A DNA stretch of 64,000 bases from Ascochyta rabiei (taxonomy: Eukaryota > Ascomycota > Dothideomycetes > Pleosporales > Didymellaceae), in NCBI RefSeq assembly GCF_004011695.2, contig NC_082413.1, forward strand, positions 906,001-970,000, in the 5' to 3' direction. The position numbers and the translations under genes were made by a program. This document shows, piece after piece, positions 44,110 to 56,513 of the stretch (positions within the stretch are counted from its first letter, which is position 1; every line of letters begins with the position of its first letter). The notes under the pieces are model-generated. The model was not told where the DNA came from. It searched no databases and saw nothing but the letters and a program-made list of their open reading frames with translations.

Positions 44110-44425
44110 GTACTGGCACTGCACTGGCACTGCACTGGCACTGCACTGGCACTGCACTGGCACTGACTTGTGTACTGGCCTGGCGTGTGTGCGATAGTAG
44201 GCACTGGCACTGACTGGCACTGGCACTGGCACTGGCACTGACTGGCACTGGCACTGACTGACTGACTGATTGACTGATTGACTGATTGATTGACTGATTG
44301 ACTGACTGATTGACTGACTGATTGACTGACTGATGGACTGACTGATGGACTGACTGATGGACTGACTGATGGACTGACTGATGGACTGATGGACTGACTG
44401 ATTGACTGACTGACTGGCCACCGAA
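44110..44425. repeat. Short tandem repeats: 11 bp GCACTG-type, then TGAC/TGAT tetranucleotides
   Basis: An 11 bp unit (ACTGGCACTGC) is repeated about five times from 44112. Runs of TGGCAC follow, then an imperfect tetranucleotide array of TGAC, TGAT and TGGA units from about 44245 to 44420. Minus-strand frames through it give long Ser-Val/Ile-Ser-Gln runs and are not genes. Confidence 0.92.
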
Positions 44426-44806
44426 CCAAATGCACGCCCGCCCAAGCTAGCCTGCCCTGGGACTCGCCGACGAGACGTGCTGCCTCAAAACTGCCTGCCT
44501 GTCTATGCCTGCCTGTGCCTGTGCCTGTGCCTGTGCCTCCTTTCAACCTGCAAGCCTCTCTCCGTGCAACTCTCCCCGTTGCCGCCGACGCCGCCGCCGC
44601 CGCTGCTGCTGCTGCTGCTACCTCTGCCTTTGTCTCTGCCTCCGCCCTATCTGCGTGTCGAGCAATACCCGGCCGTGCCTGCTCAGCGCCCATCGCCCGC
44701 CTGTGCTTGTCGACAAGACTTAAAAGAGCCCTGTGTCCCCGCTGAACCCTGCCTTGGCTGCCGTCCGCTCCACCTGCCTGTCCACCACCACCGCTCCCAC
44801 GCCGAA

Positions 44807-44896
44807 CCAGACGACCAGACGACCAGACGACCAGACGACCAGACTACCAGACTACCAGACTACCAGACTACCAGACTACCAGACTACCAGACTACC
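44807..44896. repeat. 9 bp tandem repeat, 10 copies
   Basis: About four copies of CCAGACGAC followed by about six or more of CCAGACTAC. The single-base change in one block shows that the array grew in two steps. Confidence 0.92.
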
Positions 44897-44920
44897 TTTG
44901 TCCCCGCGCCCGCAACCTCG

Positions 44921-45018
44921 CCCTCGTCCGCGCCTTCACCCACACCCTCGTCCGCGCCTTCACCCACACCCTCGTCCGCGCCTTCACCCACACCCTCGTC
45001 CGCGCCTTCACCCTCACC
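44921..45018. repeat. 24 bp tandem repeat, about 4 copies
   Basis: Unit CCCTCGTCCGCGCCTTCACC plus CACA, copies starting at 44921, 44945, 44969 and 44993, ending ~140 bp before the kinase start codon. It probably lies in the kinase promoter or 5' UTR. Confidence 0.92.
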
Positions 45019-45159
45019 CACACCCACATCCTCGCCCTCGCCCTCGTCCTCCCTCCCCCACGCCTCGTCCTCCCGCTCCCACACCTGCACGCTCGCACGC
45101 CTGCCTGGATGCCTAATTAACGACGCCCGCACCCACCTCTCCCCCCATCGTAGCCCGCC

Positions 45160-47161
45160 ATGGGTCAGAGTAACGGCAAGCCCGTGGTGTTCACCGACCA
45201 AGGTGCGTTGTTCTGCGCCTGCGGCTGCATTGGCTTTGCATCTGCACCTGCCCTCCACCCCACCATTCTGACTTCTTGCACACAGTGAACCTCAACCACT
45301 TCCGGCTGCTGCGCGTCGTCGGCAAAGGTGCCTTTGGCAAAGTCCGCATTGTCGAGCGCAAAGACACGGGCCTCACATTCGCCCTCAAATACATACGCAA
45401 GGATGAAGGTAACCAGCCCGGCACTGCCCCCGCCCTCCACGCATCGGAGCGCTGACGCCGTGTCACAGTCGTACGGTCAGAGAGCGTTCGGAACATTATT
45501 CGAGAGCGGCGCATGCTCGAGCACCTCAACCACCCCTTCCTCTGCAACCTGCGCTACAGCTTCCAGGACATTGAATACCTGTACGTGAAGACGCATCCAC
45601 CAGACCCCTGCCCGCCACTGACAAGCCCTAGCTACATTGTAGTCGATCTCATGAACGGCGGCGACCTGCGATTCCACATCTCGAGAAAGACGTTTACAGA
45701 GGAGGCGGTCCGTTTCTGGATGGCAGAGCTTGGCTGCGCCGTGCGATACATCCACCAGCAGGGCATCGTACACAGGGACATCAAGCCTGACAATGTCCTG
45801 CTGGACTCGGACGGACACGTCCATCTGGCTGACTTTGTACCTTGCCCCTCCTTCTTGGCATCGCAGCACCCCTGCTAACACGACGCAGAATGTGGCTTCA
45901 GACTTCACCCCCCACAAGCCGCTCACCAGCAAGTCGGGAACGCTTGCGTACCTGGCGCCTGAAGTGTACGAGGGCAAGGGATACTCGTGTGAGGTGGATT
46001 GGTGGTCTCTCGGCGTGCTCTTCTACGAGTGCATCTACAACAAGGTGACTCTGGCTTTTCCAACACGCGCCAGCAACAAGCTAACAAGGACAACAGCGCC
46101 CCTTTGAGGCAAGCAGCCACGATTCCCTCGCCGCCAAGATCGCCAAAGGTGAACCCACCTACCCCGTAACCAGCCCTCCTGTTTCGATGCCATGTCTGCA
46201 CGCTATCAGCTCCCTGCTGGAGAAGGACCGTAAGAGAAGAATTGGGGCCATTGGTTTCGACTCGTTCATCGACAACCCCTTCTTCCGTCCCATCGATTTC
46301 GCTGCGCTCGAAGCCAAAGAAATCACCCCCATCTTCATCCCCTCGAGCGACAAGACAAACTTCGATGCAACCTACGACCTCGAGGAGCTGTTGCTCGAAG
46401 AGGCGCCGCTCGAGGCACGAGCGCGTCGGCAGAAACCAAGAGAAGCGTTGAAGGACGATGCAACAGACGCTGAGATTCGAGCGGAGGAGCTACACAAGAT
46501 GATCGAGACCTTGTTCGAGCCCTTCAATTACACCGTCGTCGCCGACTCACGGCCTGCCGCCATCGTCGTCGCAGACCCGAACGACTCCGCAAGTGGCTCA
46601 AGGACCAGCAACCAGAGCAACAGCGACCACGCTCCTGCCCCTGTTGCTGCCCAGCAAGACCCCTGGGGACGTCCTCTGGCAAGCCAAAGATCACTGGAAG
46701 CCGATCTCCACCCTACCCGTTCCACGACCATGACCAACCCTCGATCCACCACGCATTCGCCCAATGGCAGCCCACCCCTTGCCACGGCCAACCTAAATCG
46801 GGGCTACAAGTCGACTACTGGCTCGCAGGTATCGCAGCGCGGAGAACATGCAGACTACTTCCCCACTGAGAATGCTGAAACCACGACACCCTCATTCTCT
46901 CGCCCCATGAACAGCCGACCGCGCGGCTCACAGCGCAGTACCAGCATGGGCGGCGGCGTGCAGGTAGTCCTGGACGGAACCGGGTCGTGGTCCGAGATGG
47001 CGAACCAGAGCTCTGCCCTCGTACAGACGCCTCAGCACGAGAAGCCATCAGGCATGCTCGGCTTTCTCAGTCGAAAGAAAGGCCGGGACAGGAGCCCAAA
47101 GGCCAAAGAGAGGGGCGTGCTCGGCAAAGAGGGTGCTCGGGTCATCATCAGCAATACCTGA
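45160..47161 (+). CDS. AGC-group Ser/Thr kinase of the YANK/STK32 type
   Basis: Six exons (45160-45202, 45286-45408, 45469-45580, 45632-45836, 45889-46044, 46097-47161) give 567 residues; all junctions keep frame. The short first exon encodes MGQSNGKP, with Gly2 available for N-myristoylation as in animal STK32. The kinase domain has the Gly loop GKGAFGKV, Lys in FALKYIRK, the catalytic loop [11 protein letters not shown], and [20 protein letters not shown]. The Mg motif reads DFN, not DFG, the hallmark of the YANK family. A C-terminal extension (after NPFFRPIDF) contains acidic [11 protein letters not shown] and a disordered Ser/Thr/Pro region. Functions of fungal members are poorly known; the myristoylation signal predicts membrane association. 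Tandem-repeat arrays occupy the 2.7 kb upstream. Confidence 0.9.
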
Positions 47162-48564
47162 AGGCCTCCACTCCTCAATCCAGTCATCTTCCCACGGCTC
47201 GACGAATTCCTTTGCGACGTTTTGTTTCGAGTTGATTTTCTTGCGAGGCGTTTTGGCGAGTCTGGCATACCATTTTGCGCTTCTGGCTTGACGCCCCGCT
47301 TTCTTATATTGCATACACATGCATCTTCCACCATCATGGGCGGTATGCAAGTTGGCGTTGTGGGTCGTTTGTTCTGCGTTTAGATGCGCAGCGTAGCATG
47401 TGGGACGGGATTCCTACGTCATATACGCATCGTCGGAGGAAAGAGAGGGACGCAAGATCTAAAAGGTACCTATGACAAGGTGCATGTACATTCGGCTGTA
47501 TCCAGTATCAAAAGGCGGGACGGGACATAATGGGAGGAGAGGGTGACGCAATTGCAGGGAAGCGGACGCACGCCTGCCCATCTCCACTACCTACCTGGTT
47601 ATCATACCTCGCAATCACCTATAACGCTTCGAAACCTCACAAACTTGGCATCTTGTATCATTTCACCGACCCACTACATGCTAAACGGCGGCAGAACCAC
47701 GCCGTGAGATTCCAGACCCTGCCTGATCCGTCACCGCATCTCCGTAGCTACGTCTCAGATACAGCGACGCTGGATCCGCACAATGGGATGAAACACACAC
47801 CTACTTCCCCCTGTCAGTATAGAGTCGCCAGCACAGCACAGGGCCCGTGCACCTGCCCATCCAGCCCCTCAGTCTCTAATTATGTCGTGTGGTCCGAGCT
47901 ATATCCAAGACGGCACATCGTTGCTTGTTGGGACGCACCCTACCTTACCTCGCCTCGCCTCGCCTCGCCTCGCCTCGCCTCGCATCGCATCGTCTTGTGG
48001 TAACGTGTCGTGAGTCATGGTAAGTCATGGTACCTCAGCTCACTTCAGTCGTTGGAACGCGCTGGTCGTGTGTTAACGCCGAGTCTGCGTGCATGTCGTG
48101 GGTATAGTAGGGTGATTTATGGATACTGGATTGTACGGTCTTGAACTGTTTTACCAGTGAAGATCGTGGAGCTGATTCGGATCGAGGACTCCTGCACGTC
48201 GTGATTGATTGCCTGCTCGGGGAAGTGCGGTGTCGGATGCTGTTGTGCTACGGGATGGTTTTGCGCGGGCTTGTGCCTTGATGATCTGTACCTTGATAGA
48301 GGAGGTGGAGGTGGTGATGTGTTTGGTGGGTAAGTCTTGGTAGTAAGAAGAGCTGATACTAGTATTGTTTTCATTCTCTCCATCTCACCCGGTGCTGATC
48401 ATCTTGGCCTCGAAAGCCCTCCTGATGGGCGACATGTTCCAAGATACGTCCACCACCACGTCCACAGATTGGGAAAAAACTTTCCACTTGGCAAGATCCA
48501 GCAACCAGTTGGGAGTCGTGACCAGTTCAGCGCTCTTGAAAGCCCTTTGGTGCTTGGTGTGTGT
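47162..48564. other. Tail-to-tail intergenic, no gene recognised
   Basis: 1.4 kb between convergent genes. It contains a CGCCT pentanucleotide microsatellite at about 47948-47990. Short frames on both strands carry no motif. Confidence 0.45.
47948..47990. repeat. CGCCT microsatellite
   Basis: About seven CGCCT units ending in CGCAT variants. Confidence 0.85.
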
Positions 48565-49916
48565 CTACACCAGCTTGCGGTACGTCCACGTCCCCTCCAC
48601 CCATTGCGCAACCTTTGGGTTTACCTGATGGAACGCCCGCATTAGACAATACTGCATGACTCCCCTTGCACACTTCTCACTACGGCATACATGACCGTAA
48701 AAGCAGTCCAGACGGCGACACTGAGATCCATCCGTGCAAGGAATCAGAGTCGTCCGGAAGCGCATATAGACCAGAACCTCCTTCGTCACGTCTGAATGGT
48801 CGTATGGGCAGGTGGGGGTGTTCCCGCAGTTGTTGGAGAGATGATGCCAGTTGCACGGCTGCTTGGTGCCAGGAGGAAATCGCAAGTCGAATCCACGACG
48901 AAGTGCGTTCTTAGGCAGTGGGAAGTAGAGGTCCAATCGCTCGCCGCGTTTGTTGACAGGAACGTGGCCTCGAATGGCCGTCTTTGGATCCGGGAGCGGG
49001 CCTTTGAGCCGAACTTGATCATTCGCGTTGCTTTTCATAGCTGTGGCTGCAGCCTGGACAGTGGTGTGGGCGTGTCCGCATTCGCCAATTGCACAAGCCT
49101 TCTGCATCGGAGTCAGGTTGTCGAGTGAGGGCAAGCAAGAGTGGGCTACGTACCTGTGCATACAACAGTCGATACAATGCATGCTGCTGGAAGCTTTTCG
49201 ATGACTCCGGAAGAACAACTCGGTGCTCTGTTGTTTCAACGTGGAAGAGAAGCGGCAACTCAACAATCGGTAGACGCAACGGGAGAACTTGTATGCCGAG
49301 CTTCATCGAGCTGCCTTCCACGATCGTTGCTTTACTGTTCGGGACCTGCAGCATGCGCAGGTAGGAAGGGCGTCCCCAGGCTGCGAGGAGGATGTGTTTG
49401 CAGTTCTCATCTTTCGTTACTGCGGAGTAAAGATCTGTTCACAGTGTCATCAGCAAACCATGTCTTGGTCACGCGGCAAAGGCACCGTACCAACGATCTT
49501 CTGCTCCACGGCCGCCTCGCCAAGCACGTATGTGAAGTCGAAGTACGGGTCCATCGCAGAGAGGGTAGCAGCGAACCTTGGAACACGGTCGCGCATCGGT
49601 TCAGCCAGAGCTTCGATGTCGTAGTAGCCGCGAACAACAACACGGCAGGTTGCGCTCACCGAGGGGTCGAGCTTGTCCGTGTGGTGCTTGACTGCGTCAT
49701 GGAGACGGCCCCTCATATCTTTTCGGCCGACCATTTGAGAGCCTCTGTACATGAGGAACTCGGAGAACTGGAGAAGCGATCAGCGAGATCTTTTCCTAGG
49801 TGGTTCGCTATGTATACCATGTGCGTGTGTACGTCAATGAGCAAGAGCACATATTGGTTGTCAGCGGCTCGCAGCTCTCCAATCTCAGTTTCAGACAGCG
49901 AATCCATATCATCCAT
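48565..49916 (-). CDS. CCCH zinc-finger protein of a fungal DUF family
   Basis: Exons 49916-49818, 49767-49491, 49419-49154 and 49101-48565 give 392 residues from the chosen Met; introns are 50, 71 and 52 nt. The N-terminal conserved domain includes YVLLLIDVHTHMFSEFLMYR, RLHDAVKHH and CKHILLAAWGRPSYLRML, matching a fungal family that ends in CCCH fingers. The fingers read C-x8-C-x5-C-x3-H (CNWHHLSNNC...CPYDH) and C-x5-C-x4-C-x3-H (CTDGSQCRRLDCFYGH), suggesting RNA binding. The start is uncertain. The frame is open upstream to 50021 but has no ATG there, and relatives usually have an N-terminal coiled coil, so an unrecognised 5' exon is possible. It is convergent with the kinase gene. Confidence 0.78.
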
Positions 49917-51399
49917 AGATTTGTTAAAATTGAAGATGGAGGCTTTCTGCTCGATTCGACCGTCCTTGGTGGGTTGTTGGTCTTGAAGGGTTGACGAATC
50001 TGCAACCTTCCCCGAACCCACCGACCATGTTAAGAGCCAAAAACTGCGATGAAGGTGAAGATTTCAACGAGATTTCGTTTCGAAGCTAGACTTGCACGTG
50101 GACGCACAAAAGGCGTGGGACTGTGGCACTTGCATTCACCTCACCTCACCATAGACGGATCTGGAAAGTACCCAAGCTTCACCCCGCTTTGGCAAGATCA
50201 AGCACCGCTCTCAAAGCTTTAGGTGTTCGGAAAAGCTGACCTTATGTGGGCATCATCACCTCTGATGCCTTGTATTGATGACCATCTTCAGTCCCAGTAC
50301 CATAAGCGGCTCGTTTGTCCGAGAGCAAGCGTGGCTCACCAACGCAGGCTCTAGTTTGCTTCTAGCTATAGTCAGCATGACATTGGATGACAAGCAGCAC
50401 GATTGACACACTTTACATGTCTCCATGCGCAAAACATCAGTATCCGATTTGCTTTTGTTGTGCAGGAGACGAAGTAGTGCTTCCGCGTAGCCATTCTGGG
50501 TAGGGTCAAAGTAAGGGCGTCGCTGCCGGCTTCCATGTTGATGCCAATGACCAGAGTGGCCTTTTCATTCAATGACCTAAGCAGTGTAGAATGAATTACC
50601 AGACCCTAAACCGCAAAAATTACGTGTTTGCACGTAAGGTCGCTCTCAGCAGTCTTCTGTGCACCTGCCGTAGTCAGCTAGATGGAGCCTTGTCGAAGAT
50701 AAAGCACAAAAGAAGCACGTCGATAACAAGCAAAATGTACTGATCCAAACGCTTGAAGATTTCTAAAGTTGTGAGCTGAGCGAATCCTGCAGCATTTTGT
50801 TTGTTAGGGATGTAAGGTGTGTAAAACTCGGCAGTCTCAGTCCTCAGATCAACGTCGCATAGTGTATTTGACAGATTTGTATTGCTGCTCGCCCAATTTT
50901 AGTGATTTTAGGGAGAAGAACGCATAGACGAAGACAGCCAGGCCGTCTGTATCAGTACGAACAGGCAGGAGCGAGTTGTCTGCGCTGTTCTCACTTCACC
51001 TCAACAGTCACTGCATGATGACATGTTACAAATTAGTTGAAAATGTGCGTATTTTTGCACGTATGCCACTTCATGTAGACCTGTTGCTCGAGTGCAGGCA
51101 TGCTTCCCGTTGGTATGAGAGAGGAGGTAGTAGAGCATCGTCAACTGATAGACGTGAGGGGTGAAGACGTTAGATAGCATGGCTATGATGAATTTGTAGT
51201 ACTTGGTATACGATGGTCCTGGTGTCGGTGTTGTTGACCCCTATCCTGCCCTCTTGTACTAGTACCGCCGGGTATCCAATTACCCCGAGTGACCACCTTG
51301 GCAGTCACTCTGTGCACTGGCACACTATCTGCTACACTGGAGGCATATCCATCTCAACTTGTCGTCTGCAACTTCACAACTGATTAAGAGTCAATCGCC
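49917..51399. other. Intergenic, no gene recognised
   Basis: About 1.5 kb between the 5' end of the CCCH gene and the 3' end of the Hsp70-like gene. It should contain the CCCH promoter and possibly a missed first exon. No repeat or RNA gene noticed. Confidence 0.4.
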
Positions 51400-53705
51400 C
51401 TATTGGGTACCAGGAGTGAATGCTGAAGCAATACTAAAGAATCTGCGGGATCCCTGGATGATCTGACCATCTGGGGTCGCTGGCCAACGAGCAGTGAACT
51501 CCAAGTTGCGATCAATGACCGTCATCTCCACCAGGATCACTACCTTGTCCGCCATCTCATCTGCCCTTATGTTGGCGGTCCGAATCTTTTGTCTCATCTT
51601 GCTGATGTCAAATTCAACAGCGCCAATCTCCATCGTTCTACCGGAATTTTTGGGATGGTCGAGCTGGTAGAAGTCCAAAGTGCAAGTCTCGGATGCCCAG
51701 AGCTGCTCCTCGATCACCCATTCTTTCTGGTGGGGCTCAAATAGATGCTCAGATTCAAAGGTGACGGTGTGGACCGACTCGAGCATGTTATCATCCTGTG
51801 GGTGATCAGCAAATCATTGTGTAACATGTGGAGTATGACATACCTTCTTGACGATCCAACGAATGGTGTTCATGATGTAGTCAAGCCCCTCTTGATAAAT
51901 CCACGTCTTCGGCTGATTCAAGATCTCGGGGGTGTAATGTTCATTCTCAGGATCGCAGGGGATATGATGGAGTACGCCAATGCTCTGACAGGGGATGCGT
52001 GATGGCCCATCTGCTTTGTTGATCGAGCGCAGGATTGCACCAGTGGCTACACCAGTGGCACTTGTGTTTGGCGCCGAAAAGCGTAACTTCAGCGGTATTC
52101 CCAACTTCTTCACCATTCGGTTCTTCTGTTCGGTAAAGTACTCACGAAGGCAGGGAGAGTCGCCAAAGCCTCCAACAACAACAATCTTACTGATTATATA
52201 CCCTGCTTTCTTAGCGTTGAGGACTGCATCCGCCATCATACCCCCAATCTTTTTAACAGAAGGTCCAAAGATGCTCCAAATATCTTGACTAGGAAAGAGT
52301 CAGTATGTTTCGATTTTAGCAATACTGCGGTCTTACTAGGTCAAGACCAAGTAGTTGTCGCAGATTCTGTCATCACGCCAACTCTGTTTCAGACCTCTGA
52401 TACGGATGGGATAGGTAGTCTCGGTATCATTGTACCGGAAAGCACGTTTGATGTCGTTCTCAAACTTGAAAATGACTTCAGCTGCTACGATGGTGTCGAG
52501 TGTATCACCACTTTGTTCCAGATACGTCTCTTTGCAAAGGATACCTTTGACAAGAGTTCGAAACTGGTTGTTTAGATCGCCCGCACCTACCATGGCACCT
52601 CCAGTAACGTCAGCTCGATTTACCAGAGAAGAGGAACAGACAATGTACCCATAGCTTCGTGCACTTCAGCCTCAAGTCGCAACGGATCGGTCAGCGCGAT
52701 GCGGTAGATTCCAACGTCAGTGGTGCCTCCACCACAATCAATGAGAACAAAGCTCTCTCCGCGCTTATGAGGAGATTAGTGGCTGTACTAATGTATCGAG
52801 GTACAGTGACTCACCTCCAGCTCATACATTGCATTGGTCAGCGCATGCATGGCTTGAGCTTCAGCCTCATGTACAACGAATATATTGCAGGGTGATTTGC
52901 CATCCGTCCCAAACCGTACATCTCTCATGGCACGTTCTACTTGGGCACCTAGAATTGCGACAGCAGCAGGATTGTAGCACACGGGGACACAGAAGGTTAC
53001 CTCAACTAGAGACATTGGTTAGCAGAGCAATTGAAATTCAGGTGAAGACTAACCAGTGCTGTCGTCGTTGAAATCCGGGCTTAAGCGTGCCTTCGTCGCT
53101 CGGAAGACTTCGCGAAAAAAATGATGGAAAACATCGTGGTTCTCTTCGATACAACCCTTTGACTTGAGCGATTCGAGAGTCTCATGAAGCTTCTCCTTAG
53201 AGACTTGCGCGTAGTTAGTCTTATCCAAGAGCAGCTTCATCATGGTAACACGGTCATTGTCATCGTAGACCTCCCGGAGCTCAAGACCTCCATTGTCTTC
53301 TGCCATACGATGGACCTCATTGCCAAAGCGCATGCGAATGTCGCGCGCCTTCACATTCCCGAAAGGCCGCGCATTTCGTTTCGGATACCAGACTTCGGTA
53401 GGAATCTGCCTGTGCGTCTCATGGTGCTCTTTTTCTCCGGGAAAGTTGTCGATCGTGTAGATTCTCTCAGTATGTGTTCCGCGCTTGTGCCAAGCGACTG
53501 TGGTGTAGGTCGTTCCGAAGTCGATTGCGATATACCACTCAGGCGACTCACTGGCGATCTGGCGGGGTTTAGCAGAGAACCGGGCTGTCTTGCGCGCAGG
53601 CTCAGTGATGAACTCTGACTCTGACTCGTGATCTAAAACCAGTCTTGCTGATGTTGTGATTTGAGACCGTGCTGTCGCTGCTGCTTTGCGGTTGCTTCGC
53701 TGCAT
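51400..53705 (-). CDS. Hsp70-like ATPase (actin-like ATPase domain protein)
   Basis: Six exons (53705-53054, 53005-52815, 52763-52649, 52598-52337, 52288-51844, 51795-51400) give 686 residues; introns are 48-51 nt. After a basic, disordered ~55-residue leader comes the phosphate-1 loop IAIDFGTTYTTVAW. Phosphate-2 follows as VLIDCGGGTTDVGIYRI, and the adenosine motif is IVVVGGFGDSPCLREYF. This is the Hsp70/actin ATPase fold, but the protein lacks the DnaK peptide-binding domain and its C-terminal ~130 residues are unlike it. Fungi carry many such divergent Hsp70-like genes and the substrates are unknown; a chaperone role is inferred from fold only. Intron 2 has an AAG acceptor and intron 3 a GAG acceptor, less usual but required by frame. 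It is divergent from the gene at 54210. Confidence 0.88.
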
Positions 53706-54209
53706 TGCATGTGGGAGTGATTGGAGAACTGGTTAAAGAGGTTCTCACCGATCCGTAGACCCCAAAAAAGACTGTTGACCAACAGTGAGTCAAAACAAGT
53801 GAGCTGTACGAAGATTGGAGGGAGGGAACATGCGTGGAGCGTGTGTGTGGAAAATTCTCTGCTGAAGTGAAGGTGTGTGTGTTGCTACGGCAAACGACAA
53901 CGATAAACATTGCAAAAATAACAGAAGAGCTCGCAACGTGGTGTTGAGTGAAAGCAGATAGAAAGGCAGACTCGTGTTAGCTTTTTCAGCGGTGAAGCAG
54001 ATGATATATGCAGAAAGCTCATCGAACGTGGCTAAGATTGAAACAAGCACCAGTCACCTACTAATCCGTTGGTGTTTGCTTCCCTGGCGCTATCACCTGT
54101 ACACCGACCCTTTTGAGTTTTCCACTGGGGTACGTGATTGCGCACTCAGTAATTCTTCCTTCCTCTGCTTCTCAAATCACCACTCGCTCTTAGCCTGCCG
54201 GCCGCGACA
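53706..54209. promoter_or_regulatory. Divergent promoter spacer
   Basis: 504 bp between the start codons of the Hsp70-like gene (leftward) and the unknown gene at 54210 (rightward). It must hold both promoters. I could not identify a heat-shock element array with confidence. Confidence 0.45.
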
Positions 54210-56513
54210 ATGATGACACCATACAGCGCAACCGAGATCGCGTTCGTTATAATGTATGCAGACTACTGTGTACTCCACCACCTGGACTATCGAGCAACGA
54301 TAGCTATCGAGTTCAACAAGAGGTTCCCCCGAAACGTTGTTTGGAAAAATTTGAGATCGAAGCTCATGCGATTCTTTGATCACTGTGGTCTTAGTAAACC
54401 GTCTGTTACAGAATTTGGAAGATTAGGAGCTAAATATCTCAATATTTCCGACATACCTTCGGATGTTCGTATAGAACTGGAGAGAACCCGCGATGAATGG
54501 GGTCTCCTGTCTCTAGATCCAGAGACCACTATGCCAGAGCCATCAGTACCTATCGCTGGCCTCGACGACAGAGCCTCCCCGAGCAGTGTTACCGTCAGTG
54601 AATCCTTCCAACCGACTGAGCCGAGCTAACTAGCATCGAGAAGAGCTTCAGCTCAGAAGAACAGATTACAAACCAGCGTGACAACAACCACCGTACAACA
54701 ACATCTCGGATCGAGGATACACCAGAACATTCCTATGCTGAAATCTCGGTAAGCTTGAACGCAGTGCTGGCTCTTCTTGTAACCTGCTAACGACTCTTAG
54801 TCTACAGATGAGGAAGACCGAATTTTAAGCCCATCTTTCTCACCCAGCCCAACCTCTGTCATTTCATCCAACCGAGCTCTTGGAAAGAGAAGAGAAGCTA
54901 CTCCCATAGATGCAGATGACTTTGAGTACGGATCTACTTCAAAACGCAGGAAGACGACCGGAGCTCCTTCTAATCACCCTGCTGCTTCCGTAGGCAACAG
55001 AAAAGTAGCAGTTCAGAGAACACACGGACTCACGAGGACCCTACGCATCTCGAAGCCTGACGACCATGCTGCCAACAAGAATAAATTTAGGGCTCCAAAC
55101 TCGCACACTTTGAGTAGCGCCTCTGGCGGAACGAGAATTGCCCCCTGGATCAACACCGATGATTGGCACGAAGATGCCCAAACATCTGCATCCTCTCGTA
55201 GCCTTGGCAATGTGGATAAAAGCACCGAGCCTTCCGCAGACAATGCGGTTTCTCCAAATGATCATAGCCTGAAGCCCTCAGACGCAGGTACGTGTAAACG
55301 AAAAGATGTCGAATTGTCTGACGACGAAGTCGCCGATGTCAACGTTGCGCCCAAGAGGCAAAATACAAGCTCGATCTCTCTGGAGTCTGTCAACCAGAAG
55401 GTCGACGCATGCTTCGATATGATCAGCAACATGATCACGAATCAACGAAATCTCCCCGAAGAATATTCCGAGCACGTTCATCAGCTCATCCGTACCTTCA
55501 AAGACCCAAATGGCTCCATCTTTGAGAATCTGATTAGGGATCTTGACTCTCAACGCTCTCTCAAGACGAAGCATCGCATCATGGTCCAGAAACTTGTCGA
55601 GTTCGTGGATCTCAGCAACGGAACAGTCTTTCCGAAGGTGCCTGCTCAAAATGAGGTCGACAAGGTGTGGACAGCATTGTACGAACACATCGTCTCCACT
55701 GTGGGTCCCAACAATATTACCCCATGTCCTACTCCAGAGGGCGCCGGATATCTCACCTGTGCTGCCGAAGGTATTGCCAACGGTCGAATTCCTGACGACC
55801 AGCTTGAGACGTGTGTTGAAAGCCTTCAGCAATACCTGCAAAGCCCACACGCCCAACAAACCCTTTTCAGTGCCCTTTTCAGCCGCTGGGGCTTTACTAC
55901 TCCAGAGCCGATGCTCAGGACCATGCACTCGGATGGTATGATGCAGTTGTACAGCGCAGTCAAGAACGCAGCTCAAGATGCCCAATCAGAAGGGTTGGAG
56001 AGAGTCCAGCATTACGACAAAGTCGCGACCAAGCACATGTTCGAAGATGCAGATTTTCAGACAGTCCATGTCTCGCGCCGAAGGTCAGAATTCAGATTGC
56101 GCTTTGAAATGGCAAAGGAGAAGCTCTGCCGGCCCTCAAACATACCGACCAGCTTATCTCCAAGCAGATTCGCAAAGGAAGTCGTCGCGCTCAAACAAAA
56201 GCTCCTGCTAAGTCCCAAGGAGTACCGCATCCACTTTGTCCGCCCGGGCAACACGTTCCGAGCAAGCCGGATGCGGGCATGTGATGAAACCAACGAGCCA
56301 GTCTCGGACGAAAAAGCAGCAGGAAAGCGAGTGTTGCTGTGCATGTTTCCGATGCTGACGTGTGAGGAGCCGCAGGCCATGAAAGAGGATGCGAAGGTTG
56401 TGGATGTGCTGTGCAGGAACAAAAGCTTCTTCCCAACGTTCAAAGAGAGCATGCAGATTCCAAATCCAGAACTACTACCGTCAAAGGCAGTGGTGCTGGT
56501 GTCGCAGGACTGA
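54210..56513 (+). CDS. Unknown protein, probable nuclear, with N-terminal helical domain
   Basis: Three exons proposed: 54210-54597, 54657-54748 and 54801-56513, giving 730 residues. Intron 2 (GTAAGC donor, GCTAAC branch site) is strong. Intron 1 (59 nt, GTGAAT donor) is inferred because it alone joins the two frames, and its ends are the weakest point. Residues 1-75 are helical and compact (ATEIAFVIMYADYCVLHHLD, VVWKNLRSKLMRFFDHCG), reminiscent of short fungal DNA-binding-like helical domains, but I do not recognise a family. The middle is disordered with basic nuclear-signal-like patches (GKRREATP, SKRRKTTG, CKRKDVELSDDE). The C-terminal ~350 residues are mostly helical with no known motif. 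It shares a promoter with the Hsp70-like gene. Confidence 0.7.

Noticed and set aside
43917..44693. 258-codon minus-strand frame with Ser/Gln/Val repeats, and matching plus-strand Ala/Pro-rich frames to 45271
   Set aside because: The codons are a direct product of the TGAC/TGAT and other tandem repeats; no stop codons simply because of the repeat sequence.
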